DNA of 16,724 bases from JBMYXZ01 sp049608925. Lineage in GTDB: Bacteria > Pseudomonadota > Alphaproteobacteria > JAGOMX01. The notes under the pieces were generated by a model. The model was given only the letters and a program-made list of their open reading frames with translations, was not told the origin of the DNA and ran no database searches. Of the stretch, positions 1-7,526 are shown one piece after another; the stretch's first letter is position 1; every line of letters begins with the position of its first letter. The position numbers and the translations under genes were made by a program. Location: the NCBI GenBank assembly GCA_049608925.1, contig JBMYXZ010000020.1, positions 1 through 16,724 on the forward strand. Reading direction: 5' to 3'.

Positions 1-710
1 ATCATTTGTGTTTTTCCAAGGGCAAAATAACTCGCATGCGTTGTAATCATTCCGCCACTTTTGTTGTAGGATCTGAAATTTTTGAGTGCTTCATGGTAAT
101 TTTTTAGTTTAACTTGTGTAAGTGCAAGTACTCCGTAAATATTTGCTTCTGGTACATTATTATAATCACTTAGAATTTTGATATACTTCCTAAGGCTCGC
201 CTCTGCTTCTTCGTATGATCCACTGTCATATGACACACGCCCCAATAAGCAATAAAAATCTACAGGTGTTAATTCACCACAAAGTTCAATGCCAGATTTT
301 AATTCTTGCACTGCTTTTTGATAATTCTTCTGATTGTAAAGTTTTAAAGCGTTATTATAAAGAATACGCGCTTTACTTTGATTGTCATCACCATTTAGGT
401 TTGAGGTGGATACGTCTTCAAATTTATTTGCAGAGGTTTTTGCCTTTTTTAGAGTGGGCTGAAAAGCATTGCTTCCACCAGAAACTTGACTAATTGGGCG
501 TTTTTCTATATCGACTTCCTCGGTGCTAACATTTGAGTTGCAATCAGTATCTAAAGGAAGCACATATGGATCTGGGCTCTCCATTGTAGCAAGTATCCTT
601 GCTGCTGTATTTTTGTCGTATTGGTTAAATCCGAAGCCATCTGAAGATGAGGCCTTATTAGATATTGATAGTAATATAATGCATAGCAATGCTGAAAATA
701 ATTTAGACAC
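1..710 (-). CDS. Probable exported tetratricopeptide-repeat protein, partial (3' end outside window)
   Basis: The minus-strand frame is open from a GTG at 710-708 to the window edge (236 codons), with an in-frame TGA just upstream. The N-terminus (MSKLFSALLCIILLSISNKA) is a short basic start followed by a hydrophobic stretch, like a signal peptide. A low-complexity Ser/Asp/Asn-rich linker fills residues 21-112. From about 115 there are helical TPR-type repeats: 115-147 with ALKLYNQKNYQKAV, 151-184 with Y..GSYEEAEASL, 190-222 with KLKNYHEALKNF, and the start of another at 226. TPR proteins usually scaffold protein contacts, so the partner and role are unknown; the export signal suggests an envelope or secreted location. 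The start lacks a clear Shine-Dalgarno and could lie elsewhere. The gene is A+T-rich (15 G+C in the 60 bases 301-360) compared with ftsA (34 in 1081-1140). It follows ftsA on the same strand, where ftsZ normally lies. Confidence 0.78.
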   Translation of the reverse strand, partial: MSKLFSALLCIILLSISNKASSSDGFGFNQYDKNTAARILATMESPDPYVLPLDTDCNSNVSTEEVDIEKRPISQVSGGSNAFQPTLKKAKTSANKFEDVSTSNLNGDDNQSKARILYNNALKLYNQKNYQKAVQELKSGIELCGELTPVDFYCLLGRVSYDSGSYEEAEASLRKYIKILSDYNNVPEANIYGVLALTQVKLKNYHEALKNFRSYNKSGGMITTHASYFALGKTQM

Positions 711-748
711 AGATAAATCTCAAAATAAATAATATGTTAATACTGAGG

Positions 749-778
749 AGATTAATGCTAGTTTGGTGTTATTGTCAA
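749..778 (-). promoter_or_regulatory. Possible promoter for the TPR gene
   Basis: A perfect TTGACA lies at 778-773 on the minus strand in the A+T-rich gap after ftsA. About 18 bases downstream is only a weak -10 (TAATCT, 754-749). A better -10 by sequence, TATTAT at 734-729, has no matching -35. This is a guess from consensus similarity in A+T-rich DNA. Confidence 0.2.
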
Positions 779-833
779 TTTTTAAATTCAAATTTACTAT
801 TTACAAAAAAATATATTTAAATTATTTCACCTC

Positions 834-2105
834 TTAAACATTTTCCTTCAGCCACTGTCCAATCTTACCAATCTTTGTTTTTGGCTCGCGGATGGCTTGC
901 TGGGTGAAAATGGCCTCTGATCTCTCAAGGTGGGCATAGGACAATAGCCCAGCACAAGTGGAAAAAGCTGGTCCTGCCATGGTTTTGTGTAACATTTGCG
1001 ATTGCAGAGGTTTACCCAAGCGCACCTGTTTGTCCAATATCGCGCCCGCCATATCACATAGACCGGGCAGTTGGCTGCCACCACCGGTTAGCACCACACG
1101 GTTGCTGACACGCTTGTCTATACCAGCACGTTCAAGGCGTTTGCGAATCAGCTCAAAGGTCTCTTCAATACGTGGACGGATAATTCTGACCAGGTCGGAC
1201 TTAGCAATTTGGTTGGTAGGCGGCGTGTGAAGCTCGCCAATTTGGGGCACTTTGACGATATCACGATCATCTGTTGTCGATGTCATGACGCTGCCATGCA
1301 GGGTCTTTAAACGCTCGGCTTGGGATACCGGCGTTGAGAGAATGCGCGCAATATCGTTGGTTACATGCAAGCCACCAACGCTGAGGCAATCAGAATGTAC
1401 AATATTGCCTTCAAAGAATACGCCAATCGTGGTGGTGCCGGCACCCATATCGATGACTATCGTCCCCAGATCCATTTCATCATCGACTAAGGTGGCAAAT
1501 CCTGCCGCCAGGGGGGTTGCAACAAATGACTTCACATTCAAATGCGCGCGGTCAACACAGGTTGTGATGTTGCGCAAGTTATTGGTGCCAGAGAATATCG
1601 TTAGAATATCAACCCCTAGGTTGTCTCCAAACATCCCACGTGGGTCGCGAATGCCCCGCCTGCCATCGATTTCATAGCTTGTGGGGATGGTCAAGACGGG
1701 CTCTTGGTTTTCTGGTTCTTCAACTTGCCGCGCCATAGTCATCAAGCGCCTGATGTCCGCATCGTCAATCGAGTGCCCTGAGATAGGAAGCTCGGCACTT
1801 ATTGTCTGCGAGCGGGTCAGGGGAATGTTCACAAAGACTTCGCTGATGTTTTCTTTAGCCATTTGCTCGGCCAAATGCACGGCATTTAAGACGGACAATT
1901 CAGCTTCTTGCATATCAATGATGTTACCTGCACGAATGCCGCGTGACAGCTGATGACCGACGCCCACAACACGCAGATAGTCCGGCCCATCAACGTGGGC
2001 AATGGCGCAGCAAATCTTGCTGGTGCCGATGTCAAGCGCAGCGATGCACTCGTTTGTTGATTGTGTGTTCTTCGAGCGATATTGGCGAATATGCTTAAGG
2101 ATCAT
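834..2105 (-). CDS. ftsA: Cell division protein FtsA
   Basis: FtsA is the actin-like ATPase that tethers FtsZ filaments to the inner membrane and recruits later divisome proteins. The 423-residue product has the usual family length. Visible motifs are the phosphate-1 loop ALDIGTSKICCAI (23-35), the phosphate-2 motif VIDMGAGTTTIGVF (217-230) and the adenosine motif VVLTGGGSQLPGL (337-349). A C-terminal basic amphipathic helix (about 409-423, KTKIGKIGQWLKENV) is the expected membrane-targeting sequence. The ATG overlaps the ftsQ stop as ATGA (2102-2105), indicating translational coupling, and AAGGG lies upstream. The stop is followed by about 120 A+T-rich bases and a TPR gene rather than ftsZ, its normal neighbour. 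No convincing terminator follows; there is only an A/T stem with seven T. Confidence 0.97.
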   Translation of the reverse strand: MILKHIRQYRSKNTQSTNECIAALDIGTSKICCAIAHVDGPDYLRVVGVGHQLSRGIRAGNIIDMQEAELSVLNAVHLAEQMAKENISEVFVNIPLTRSQTISAELPISGHSIDDADIRRLMTMARQVEEPENQEPVLTIPTSYEIDGRRGIRDPRGMFGDNLGVDILTIFSGTNNLRNITTCVDRAHLNVKSFVATPLAAGFATLVDDEMDLGTIVIDMGAGTTTIGVFFEGNIVHSDCLSVGGLHVTNDIARILSTPVSQAERLKTLHGSVMTSTTDDRDIVKVPQIGELHTPPTNQIAKSDLVRIIRPRIEETFELIRKRLERAGIDKRVSNRVVLTGGGSQLPGLCDMAGAILDKQVRLGKPLQSQMLHKTMAGPAFSTCAGLLSYAHLERSEAIFTQQAIREPKTKIGKIGQWLKENV

Positions 2106-2941
2106 GTCTTCTTACCCTTCTCAAGATCCTGATTGGCGGCCATAGTCAAAAAGGACCTGTCCGGTAATCGTACATCAATGGTTGCGAACTGTTTTGCGTT
2201 AAAAGGGTGCTTATGATGCATCTTGGCCAAGCGCAACAGAGCATCGTGCATATCATCTTCAGGTAGCTTGATCTTCAGTTTGTGATCAACCATCAGATCC
2301 CATCTGCGATTGCTGACAAAAGTGGCCGACGTAACACGCTCTTTTAATCCTGGGAATTGGTTAAGCTCTCGTATCAGGCTGGCGGCTTCTTTTGGTGCCC
2401 CATCGCCAATTACGATCAGCATTTTGGCAAACTTTTTCTTGTCAAAGTTATCAATGACATGACCATCAGCATCGATCAAAAACAGCTTTGACTGCTTTTG
2501 CCAAAGAGCTATTGGACGGCGTTCAGACAGACGCACATATATTGTATCTGGCAAGCGGCGTTGAACAATTGCTGACTTTACCCACGGCAACTGTTCCAGT
2601 TCTGACTTAGTTTCCTGCGGGTCGAGGCTTAAAATGGGGGAGTTCCGCTGAACGCCTAGTACTTGCAAAATATCTTCTTGCTTGGTGCGTTCCCGGCCTT
2701 CCACAAGAATATCTTGGACGTTTAAGCCTGCGCCTCCAGCTGTATTAACTGTAAAGTTATGGGCGCGCCTGATTAGATCTGGACCTGATCCTGATACCCA
2801 AATAGCCGCTGGAATGCCAACAATGATCAGGGAGATGGCAAGGTTGCGGGCAAGGCGCAATCTGCGCTTAAAGTCCTCGAGGGTAAAGCGCTGGCGCTTA
2901 ACTTGAATCTTTGGCCTTTTGGTTTGCGTCCGCTTTTTCAT
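2102..2941 (-). CDS. ftsQ: Cell division protein FtsQ
   Basis: FtsQ is the bitopic divisome protein that, in the FtsQ-FtsB-FtsL complex, links early cytoplasmic and late periplasmic division proteins. The 279-residue product has a very basic cytoplasmic tail (1-32, many Lys/Arg), a single membrane span at about 33-50 (LAISLIIVGIPAAIWV) and a periplasmic POTRA domain at about 73-142. That domain contains VQDILVEGRERTKQEDIL and LPWVKSAIVQRRLPDTIYV, followed by the FtsQ-type ERRPIA. The rest matches the FtsQ beta domain in length and layout. The ATG overlaps the ddl stop by four bases (2938-2941), and the stop overlaps the ftsA start, so ddl-ftsQ-ftsA form a coupled unit. Identification rests on topology, the POTRA pattern and position. 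Confidence 0.95.
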   Translation of the reverse strand: MKKRTQTKRPKIQVKRQRFTLEDFKRRLRLARNLAISLIIVGIPAAIWVSGSGPDLIRRAHNFTVNTAGGAGLNVQDILVEGRERTKQEDILQVLGVQRNSPILSLDPQETKSELEQLPWVKSAIVQRRLPDTIYVRLSERRPIALWQKQSKLFLIDADGHVIDNFDKKKFAKMLIVIGDGAPKEAASLIRELNQFPGLKERVTSATFVSNRRWDLMVDHKLKIKLPEDDMHDALLRLAKMHHKHPFNAKQFATIDVRLPDRSFLTMAANQDLEKGKKT

Positions 2942-3879
2942 GCTGCTTTTTGTACAGGGTTATCGATCATCCATTGTACCAAGTTTTCGAAACTGATCCC
3001 AGAATTTGCTGCGATCTCTGGAACGATAGAGAGGGGGCTCATACCAGGCTGCGTATTGGCTTCAAGCACGAAGAACTGGCCAGGTTTGCCGGGTTGCGTA
3101 TCGTCATAACGCAAATCCACGCGGCAGATACCTTGGCACCCTAGAGCCGCAGCCGCGCGCCGGCCTAAATCAAGAGCTTCTTTTAAGGCGTCGTCAGATA
3201 TCCTAGGCGGCACAAAGTGGTCGGTGACACCATCGGTATATTTGGCTTTGTAATCGTAAAAACCCTTTTTAGGCGCCAACTCCATGGCACCAATGGCTTC
3301 GTCACCCATTATTGCAACACTGATTTCGCGACCTGGGATATATGTTTCAACCATGACTTCGCTGCCATAAGCCCAATCGCTGGGCAGGCTAGGGATGTCT
3401 TTTTCTTCAAACACCAGGTAGACGCCAAGGCTAGAGCCTTCATTCACTGGTTTGATCACATAGGGAAAATCCATGACCTTACGGTCAAAAGCATCGGCTA
3501 CGGGAATTGTAACGCCTTCAGGAACTGGCAGCTGAGCAGCTTGGAATACACGCTTTGAAAGCGTCTTGTTCATGGCTAGGGCGGAAGACGTTGCATCAGA
3601 AAATGAGTAAGGAATTTCAAGAATATCTAAGATACTTTGGATATGACCATCTTCTCCCCAGGTGCCGTGTAGTAAATTCACTACCATGTCAGGCTTTGGA
3701 GTTAAGTCTTGAATCAGCTTAGCAATATCGCGCTGGACATCGATTTCTATCACGTCATGACCTAGCGTGCGCACTGCATTTAACACCTGTCGCCCACTTT
3801 CAAGCGACACCTCGCGTTCGCCGTTAAATCCCCCTAACAGGACGGCTATTCTTTTGCGAGCAGGTGGTGTTGTGGTCAT
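2938..3879 (-). CDS. ddl: D-alanine--D-alanine ligase
   Basis: This ATP-grasp enzyme joins two D-alanines in the cytoplasm, giving the dipeptide that MurF adds to the peptidoglycan precursor. The 313-residue product is DdlB-sized. Motifs are LLGGFNGEREVSLESG (14-29, with Glu21 of the D-Ala site), LHGTWGEDG (70-78), IKPVNEGSSLGV (142-153, Ser150), FYDYKAKY (207-214), the Mg-binding CRVDLRY and LEANTQPGMSP (272-282), and IVPEIA. The Tyr-containing omega-loop resembles D-Ala-D-Ala ligases rather than D-Ala-D-Lac ligases. The ATG overlaps the murB stop by four bases (3876-3879), with GGAG eight bases upstream. The gene lies between murB and ftsQ as is usual in alphaproteobacteria. Confidence 0.97.
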   Translation of the reverse strand: MTTTPPARKRIAVLLGGFNGEREVSLESGRQVLNAVRTLGHDVIEIDVQRDIAKLIQDLTPKPDMVVNLLHGTWGEDGHIQSILDILEIPYSFSDATSSALAMNKTLSKRVFQAAQLPVPEGVTIPVADAFDRKVMDFPYVIKPVNEGSSLGVYLVFEEKDIPSLPSDWAYGSEVMVETYIPGREISVAIMGDEAIGAMELAPKKGFYDYKAKYTDGVTDHFVPPRISDDALKEALDLGRRAAAALGCQGICRVDLRYDDTQPGKPGQFFVLEANTQPGMSPLSIVPEIAANSGISFENLVQWMIDNPVQKAA

Positions 3880-4814
3880 GCAGCTTTCTCCTTACAGGTT
3901 GCTTGAGTTGAATCCGGTGTCCCTATGCGTTGTATCTCCCATTTCAGTTCAATACCACTATTTTCTTGAACTTTTTTGCGGACGGTTTCACCCAGGGTCT
4001 CAATATCATCTGCAGACGCAGTGCCGGTATTGATCATAAAGTTACAGTGCTTTTCGGAAACCTGAGCGCCACCAATCTGCAGCCCTCTGCAGCCGGCTTC
4101 GTCAATCAACTTCCAAGCGCTATGCCCTTCTGGGTTGGCAAAGGTGCTGCCACCTGTTCGTGTGCGAATGGGCTGAGATTCTTCGCGCTGAGTCAGGTAT
4201 GTATTCACTGTCTCTTGCACTTCCGCAGAGGTGCTTTTGCGTCCCTTGAAAGAGGCATAGATGAATATCCAATCTTTCGGCAAGCCACAATGACGGTAGG
4301 AAAACTGGCAGTCTTCAGCAGTTACCTTATGGTATTTCCCTTTGCGGTCCAGGGCGAGTGCTTCAATTAAGACGTCTTTGACTTCTGTGCCATAGCACCC
4401 AGCATTCATGCGCAGCGCTCCGCCAACGGTTCCAGGAATACCGCAGAAGAATTCTAGTCCGGCTATGCCTTCGTCAATGCATGCAAGGGCTACATTACGG
4501 TCTAATACGCCGCAACCAACATCAACGACATCATCAGTGACCATCATATTGCTGAAGCCGCGCCCAAGGCGTACAACCACACCTGGGATGCCACCATCTC
4601 TGACGAGCAAGTTCGAGCCAACCCCAACCACATGTACGGGTATATCATCGGACACTTCAGACAGAAATGTCGACAAGTCTTCTACGTCTGCGGGTTTAAA
4701 TATCACTTCTGCGCAGCCGCCGACTCTAAACCATGTTGTTTTAGACAGCGGAACGTTTTCTTGGTATCTCCCACGAACCTGGGGTAATCGATCTACAAGA
4801 CCTTGCTGTGACAT
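3876..4814 (-). CDS. murB: UDP-N-acetylenolpyruvoylglucosamine reductase
   Basis: MurB is the cytoplasmic FAD enzyme that reduces UDP-GlcNAc-enolpyruvate to UDP-MurNAc with NADPH. Seen in the 312 residues: the entry motif TTWFRVGG (26-33), FAD-binding VGVGSNLLVRDGG (63-75) and GIPGTVGGALRMNAG (125-139), the Arg motif SYRHCGL (172-178), PIRTRTGGSTFANP (215-228) with the likely catalytic Ser223, and C-terminal GIELKWEIQRIG with the likely catalytic Glu293. Length and pattern fit the shorter type II MurB. The ATG at 4814 follows GAGGAG with a six-base spacer. The gene is 21 bases after murC and overlaps ddl by four bases. After the last conserved motif the tail TPDSTQATCKEKAA is unremarkable. 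Confidence 0.97.
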   Translation of the reverse strand: MSQQGLVDRLPQVRGRYQENVPLSKTTWFRVGGCAEVIFKPADVEDLSTFLSEVSDDIPVHVVGVGSNLLVRDGGIPGVVVRLGRGFSNMMVTDDVVDVGCGVLDRNVALACIDEGIAGLEFFCGIPGTVGGALRMNAGCYGTEVKDVLIEALALDRKGKYHKVTAEDCQFSYRHCGLPKDWIFIYASFKGRKSTSAEVQETVNTYLTQREESQPIRTRTGGSTFANPEGHSAWKLIDEAGCRGLQIGGAQVSEKHCNFMINTGTASADDIETLGETVRKKVQENSGIELKWEIQRIGTPDSTQATCKEKAA

Positions 4815-4835
4815 GAAGAACTCCTCTGTACTATC

Positions 4836-6284
4836 TTATGTGCCAAACGCCTGGTCGCTTGCTGGACCATTGTTGTTGTGTAATTGATCTGGAAGGGCTG
4901 CTGCAATTCCAGTTATGCTACCTGCACCCATGCAAATAACATAATCACCCTCGGCCGCAATGCCTGATACTGTTGCTGCTAAGTCATCAGCAGAATCAAG
5001 GGCTATAACATGATTGTGGCCGTTATCGCGCATCGCTGAAGCGAGAGTTTGGTGGTCGATACCCTCGATGGACTTTTCACCAGCGGTATGAACAGGCAGC
5101 ACAACTACAGTATGTGCTTCACTGGTGCATTCAGCAAACTCTTTAAATAGATTGCTAAGACGTGAAAAACGATGCGGTTGCACAACAGCGATAACCCGCC
5201 TAGAACAGCTGTTTTTCGCGGCTTCTAGGACGCGTTGAATTTCAATCGGGTGATGCGCATAATCATCGATAATCGTGACCCCATTAGGGGCGCCAACTTT
5301 CGTAAAGCGACGTTGAACCCCTTTAAAAGTAAGCAGAGAGCTGCTTATTGTTTCCAGGTCGATTCCGCATTCAAGCGCCGCAGCTATAACCCCCAAAGCA
5401 TTTTGAATATTATAGGTGCCAATCATCGGCAGAATCATTGTTGTCTCATGAATATCCTGGGCGCCTCTAAGGTCATGGGCTGGACCATGTAGGGATACTG
5501 TAAAGGTTGTACGATCTTCTGCTGCTATAATGTCTTCTGCGCGGATATGCGCATCTTCAGACAAACCCACCGTAATTGTACGGCGGTCCGTGATAGTTTC
5601 GGTAAGATCGCGAACGTTTTGGTCATCAATGCACAGAACCCCAAGGCCGTAAAAAGGAATCTTTGTAATGAATTCACGGAACGACTTTTTCAAGGTTGCA
5701 AAGTCACCATAATGATCCATGTGCTCCTGGTCGATGTTGGTTATAACAGCGATAGTTGCCGGCAGTTTCACAAAGCTGCCGTCTGATTCATCTGCTTCCG
5801 CAATGACCCACTTACCCGACCCTAGGCGGGCATTCGTGCCCAAAGAATTGATAATGCCACCACTGACAATAGTTGGGTCCATATCAGCAAATGACATAAT
5901 GTGCGCTAGTAGCGAGGTACTGGTTGTCTTGCCGTGACTGCCGGCAATTGCGATGCCTGGCTTCAGGCGCATGATCTCGGCCAACATCTCCGAGCGCCAG
6001 ACAACAGGCATACCTGCATCGCGCGCTTTAATCAGTTCCGGATTGTTGTCTTTAATAGCCGAGGAGGCCACAACCACTGACGCACCCATCACATTTTCTG
6101 CTTTTTGACCAATACTGATGGGAATTCCAAGGCGCTCAAGGCGCTCGACGTTAGAATTGTGCGCACTATCACTGCCACGTACTTGATATCCCGAGGCATG
6201 TAAAATTTCAGCTATACCGCTCATGCCGATACCGCCAATGCCGATAAAGTGAAGGATTCCAACGTGTTCAGGTGAAATTTGCAT
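4836..6284 (-). CDS. murC: UDP-N-acetylmuramate--L-alanine ligase
   Basis: MurC adds the first amino acid, L-alanine, to UDP-MurNAc in the cytoplasm using ATP. The 482-residue product has the MurC N-terminal GIGGIGMSGIAEIL (15-28), the P-loop GSHGKTTS (115-122), EADESDGSF (163-171), NIDQEHMDHYG (183-193), YNIQNALG (291-298), DDYAHHPIE (340-348) and QPHRFSR (369-375), all in Mur-ligase order. I chose the ATG at 6284, because known MurC proteins start shortly before the GxGGIG motif. A TTG at 6302 would add six residues but has no Shine-Dalgarno; the ATG itself has only a purine-rich AAGAAAG. The gene is cut off from murG by the EEP insert and its terminator, so it probably needs its own promoter. 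Confidence 0.96.
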   Translation of the reverse strand: MQISPEHVGILHFIGIGGIGMSGIAEILHASGYQVRGSDSAHNSNVERLERLGIPISIGQKAENVMGASVVVASSAIKDNNPELIKARDAGMPVVWRSEMLAEIMRLKPGIAIAGSHGKTTSTSLLAHIMSFADMDPTIVSGGIINSLGTNARLGSGKWVIAEADESDGSFVKLPATIAVITNIDQEHMDHYGDFATLKKSFREFITKIPFYGLGVLCIDDQNVRDLTETITDRRTITVGLSEDAHIRAEDIIAAEDRTTFTVSLHGPAHDLRGAQDIHETTMILPMIGTYNIQNALGVIAAALECGIDLETISSSLLTFKGVQRRFTKVGAPNGVTIIDDYAHHPIEIQRVLEAAKNSCSRRVIAVVQPHRFSRLSNLFKEFAECTSEAHTVVVLPVHTAGEKSIEGIDHQTLASAMRDNGHNHVIALDSADDLAATVSGIAAEGDYVICMGAGSITGIAAALPDQLHNNNGPASDQAFGT

Positions 6285-6320
6285 CTTTCTTATTTTTCCC
6301 AACAGTCAATGTAAGTGGTC

Positions 6321-6360
6321 ATTCTACACATATGAATATAATATTAATAGCCTAAAATTG
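6321..6360 (-). promoter_or_regulatory. A+T-rich leader, possible murC promoter
   Basis: The stretch between the terminator after the EEP gene and murC is A+T-rich. TAGAAT at 6326-6321 matches five of six -10 bases, and TATTAT and TATATT occur at about 6343-6335. No good -35 was found at the right distance. The call rests mainly on logic: a terminator lies just upstream and five essential genes lie downstream. Confidence 0.25.
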
Positions 6361-6371
6361 ATTCATAGAGA

Positions 6372-6409
6372 AATTTAAAATAGCCCCCAAACTAAAGTCT
6401 GGGAGCTAT
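6372..6409 (-). terminator. Rho-independent terminator after the EEP gene
   Basis: Read on the minus strand, ATAGCTCCCAGA (6409-6398) pairs over 12 positions with TTTGGGGGCTAT (6391-6380), counting two G-U pairs, around a six-base loop. It is followed by TTTTAAATTT. It sits 38 bases after the EEP stop codon. The plus-strand reading has no T run, so the terminator acts on minus-strand transcription, that is, inside the dcw cluster. Confidence 0.8.
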
Positions 6410-6447
6410 CTGTATGATATTCAAGAATGCCTTGATGAATATGCAGA

Positions 6448-7497
6448 TTATTCTGAAGTTGCATTCACATTTGCATCTGCATTTGCTGCTTCAAAGCTAA
6501 TCTTAACATTAGCACCGACGATAATACCATCAGTTGTGTCTTTGTTGTTCGGCATTGAAACGTTTACTGCACTATCTTTCAGGACATATGCTTTAACACT
6601 TTCAACCTCAGGAGAGCCCTCAAGTACTTTACTTAGGTCGTCATTAAAGTCTCCGAGGATAGCGATCTTGCCGCCATACGCTTCATTTTGAATAATTTCC
6701 AGGAGGGCTGATGCCATTTTCGCTCTTCTAGCTGTTACTGCATTTATCACTTCCTCTCGAGCTTCCCCTGTAACCGTGGGATCATACATTTTCACGTCTC
6801 TTATCCAAAGAAGGTGAACGTTAAGAACATAAAATGTTTCTTCCGTACCGAGATCCGTAACTTTAACAAACAAGTATCTACCTTTTTGGGTGTTTTGCTC
6901 GCTGGTGTGTCGATTAAAGCTATTTGATGCGACATTATCCAGAGGCAGAGCTTTACCAACAGCTTCAACAGCTTCAACATTGAACTTTAAGGGGTTCCAA
7001 AAAACAGCGTTCCCAAAAAAGTTGTTGTCTACTTTTTTGTATAGGAGTGCTGAGTTACCTGTTTCCTGATGGATCTTGCTAAACTTTGCTGCAAATTCAG
7101 CAGGGTCTTTGCGTCCGGATTTGAACTCCTGTGTAAATAATAGATCTACATCAGCACATTTTTTTGAAATTACTTTATGCCTGTCATCTGTGAAGTTTTC
7201 GTGCTCACTTACAATGTTTTTTAATAAATTAGTGCGTTCTTTTTCAAATCCGCACATGGCTCCTTGAGCCATGGTATTTATATTGCCAACCCTGAAGGAA
7301 GAATTGCCAATTGTAATCTTTCCCGAAAAACCATCATGGTCTGAAGGGCTCATTGTATCACATCCGCCTAGTGACTGTTTCTCGGTTAATGAAATGCGGC
7401 CGCTTTCGGGGATCTCCTCGACATTAAATCCAGCTTGCAGCGACCCAGCACAGATAACTCCAACTAACCTTAAAGCAAATTTATTAATGATTCTCAT
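6448..7497 (-). CDS. Secreted endonuclease/exonuclease/phosphatase (EEP) superfamily protein
   Basis: The 349-residue product begins with a likely signal peptide (MRIINKFALRLVGVICAGSL, cleavage near LQA-GF), so it is probably exported. The mature part shows the EEP (DNase I/exonuclease III/sphingomyelinase-like) core in order: FRVGNINTMA (68-77), LLFTQEF (119-125, metal-binding Glu124), GNAVFWNPLKF (162-172), GRYLFVKV (206-213), FYVLNVHLLW (222-231, His228), KIAILGDFNDD (277-287, Asp283 and Asn285) and TTDGIIVG (321-328). The usual closing Ser-Asp-His of the family is absent at the C-terminus, but SDHDG is found at 52-56. The tail is low complexity (Ala/Asn/Asp). I chose the ATG at 7497 for its AGGAGG; an upstream TTG at 7575 adds 26 residues without a Shine-Dalgarno. 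The substrate (nucleic acid, lipid or phosphoester) cannot be told. The gene interrupts murG-murC and is A+T-rich (19 G+C in 7141-7200). It may be a host- or competitor-directed effector or a nutrient-scavenging nuclease; that is inference. Confidence 0.85.
   Translation of the reverse strand: MRIINKFALRLVGVICAGSLQAGFNVEEIPESGRISLTEKQSLGGCDTMSPSDHDGFSGKITIGNSSFRVGNINTMAQGAMCGFEKERTNLLKNIVSEHENFTDDRHKVISKKCADVDLLFTQEFKSGRKDPAEFAAKFSKIHQETGNSALLYKKVDNNFFGNAVFWNPLKFNVEAVEAVGKALPLDNVASNSFNRHTSEQNTQKGRYLFVKVTDLGTEETFYVLNVHLLWIRDVKMYDPTVTGEAREEVINAVTARRAKMASALLEIIQNEAYGGKIAILGDFNDDLSKVLEGSPEVESVKAYVLKDSAVNVSMPNNKDTTDGIIVGANVKISFEAANADANVNATSE
6461..6484. repeat. Imperfect 12-base tandem repeat in the EEP 3' end
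   Basis: On the plus strand GCATTCACATTT (6461-6472) is followed directly by GCATCTGCATTT (6473-6484), nine of twelve bases identical. It encodes part of the Ala/Asn/Asp-rich C-terminal tail. It may have arisen by slippage. Confidence 0.5.
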
Positions 7498-7502
7498 AAA
7501 TA

Positions 7503-7508
7503 CCTCCT
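7503..7508 (-). promoter_or_regulatory. Consensus Shine-Dalgarno deciding the EEP start
   Basis: AGGAGG on the minus strand lies five bases before the ATG at 7497. It is the strongest ribosome site seen in the window. It places the start at the residue that begins a signal peptide and argues against the upstream TTG. Confidence 0.85.
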
Positions 7509-7526
7509 TACTTAAGAATATAATAA

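Noticed and set aside
215..732. Plus-strand open frames at the window start
   Set aside because: The minus-strand frame gives a signal peptide and recognisable TPR repeats over the same bases; the plus-strand products resemble nothing.
782..796. CtrA-like site TTAA-N7-TTTA downstream of ftsA
   Set aside because: The second half does not match TTAA and the region is so A+T-rich that such matches are expected by chance.
800..833. Terminator directly after ftsA
   Set aside because: Only an A/T-only stem with a run of seven T is present; without G-C pairs it is too weak to call.
1252..1677. Plus-strand open frames opposite ftsA
   Set aside because: They are shadows of ftsA with no motif, no Shine-Dalgarno and no independent spacing.
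6285..6302. murC start at the TTG at 6302
   Set aside because: No Shine-Dalgarno precedes it, and the ATG at 6284 gives the usual MurC N-terminus.
6410..6500. Frameshift hiding a lost SDH motif at the EEP 3' end
   Set aside because: The other minus-strand frames after the TTDGIIVG strand were read up to the terminator and show no SDH-like sequence.
6448..7497. Lipoprotein signal in the EEP protein (Cys16)
   Set aside because: The residues before Cys (GVIC) do not fit the lipobox, which needs a small residue at -1; a standard signal peptide fits better.
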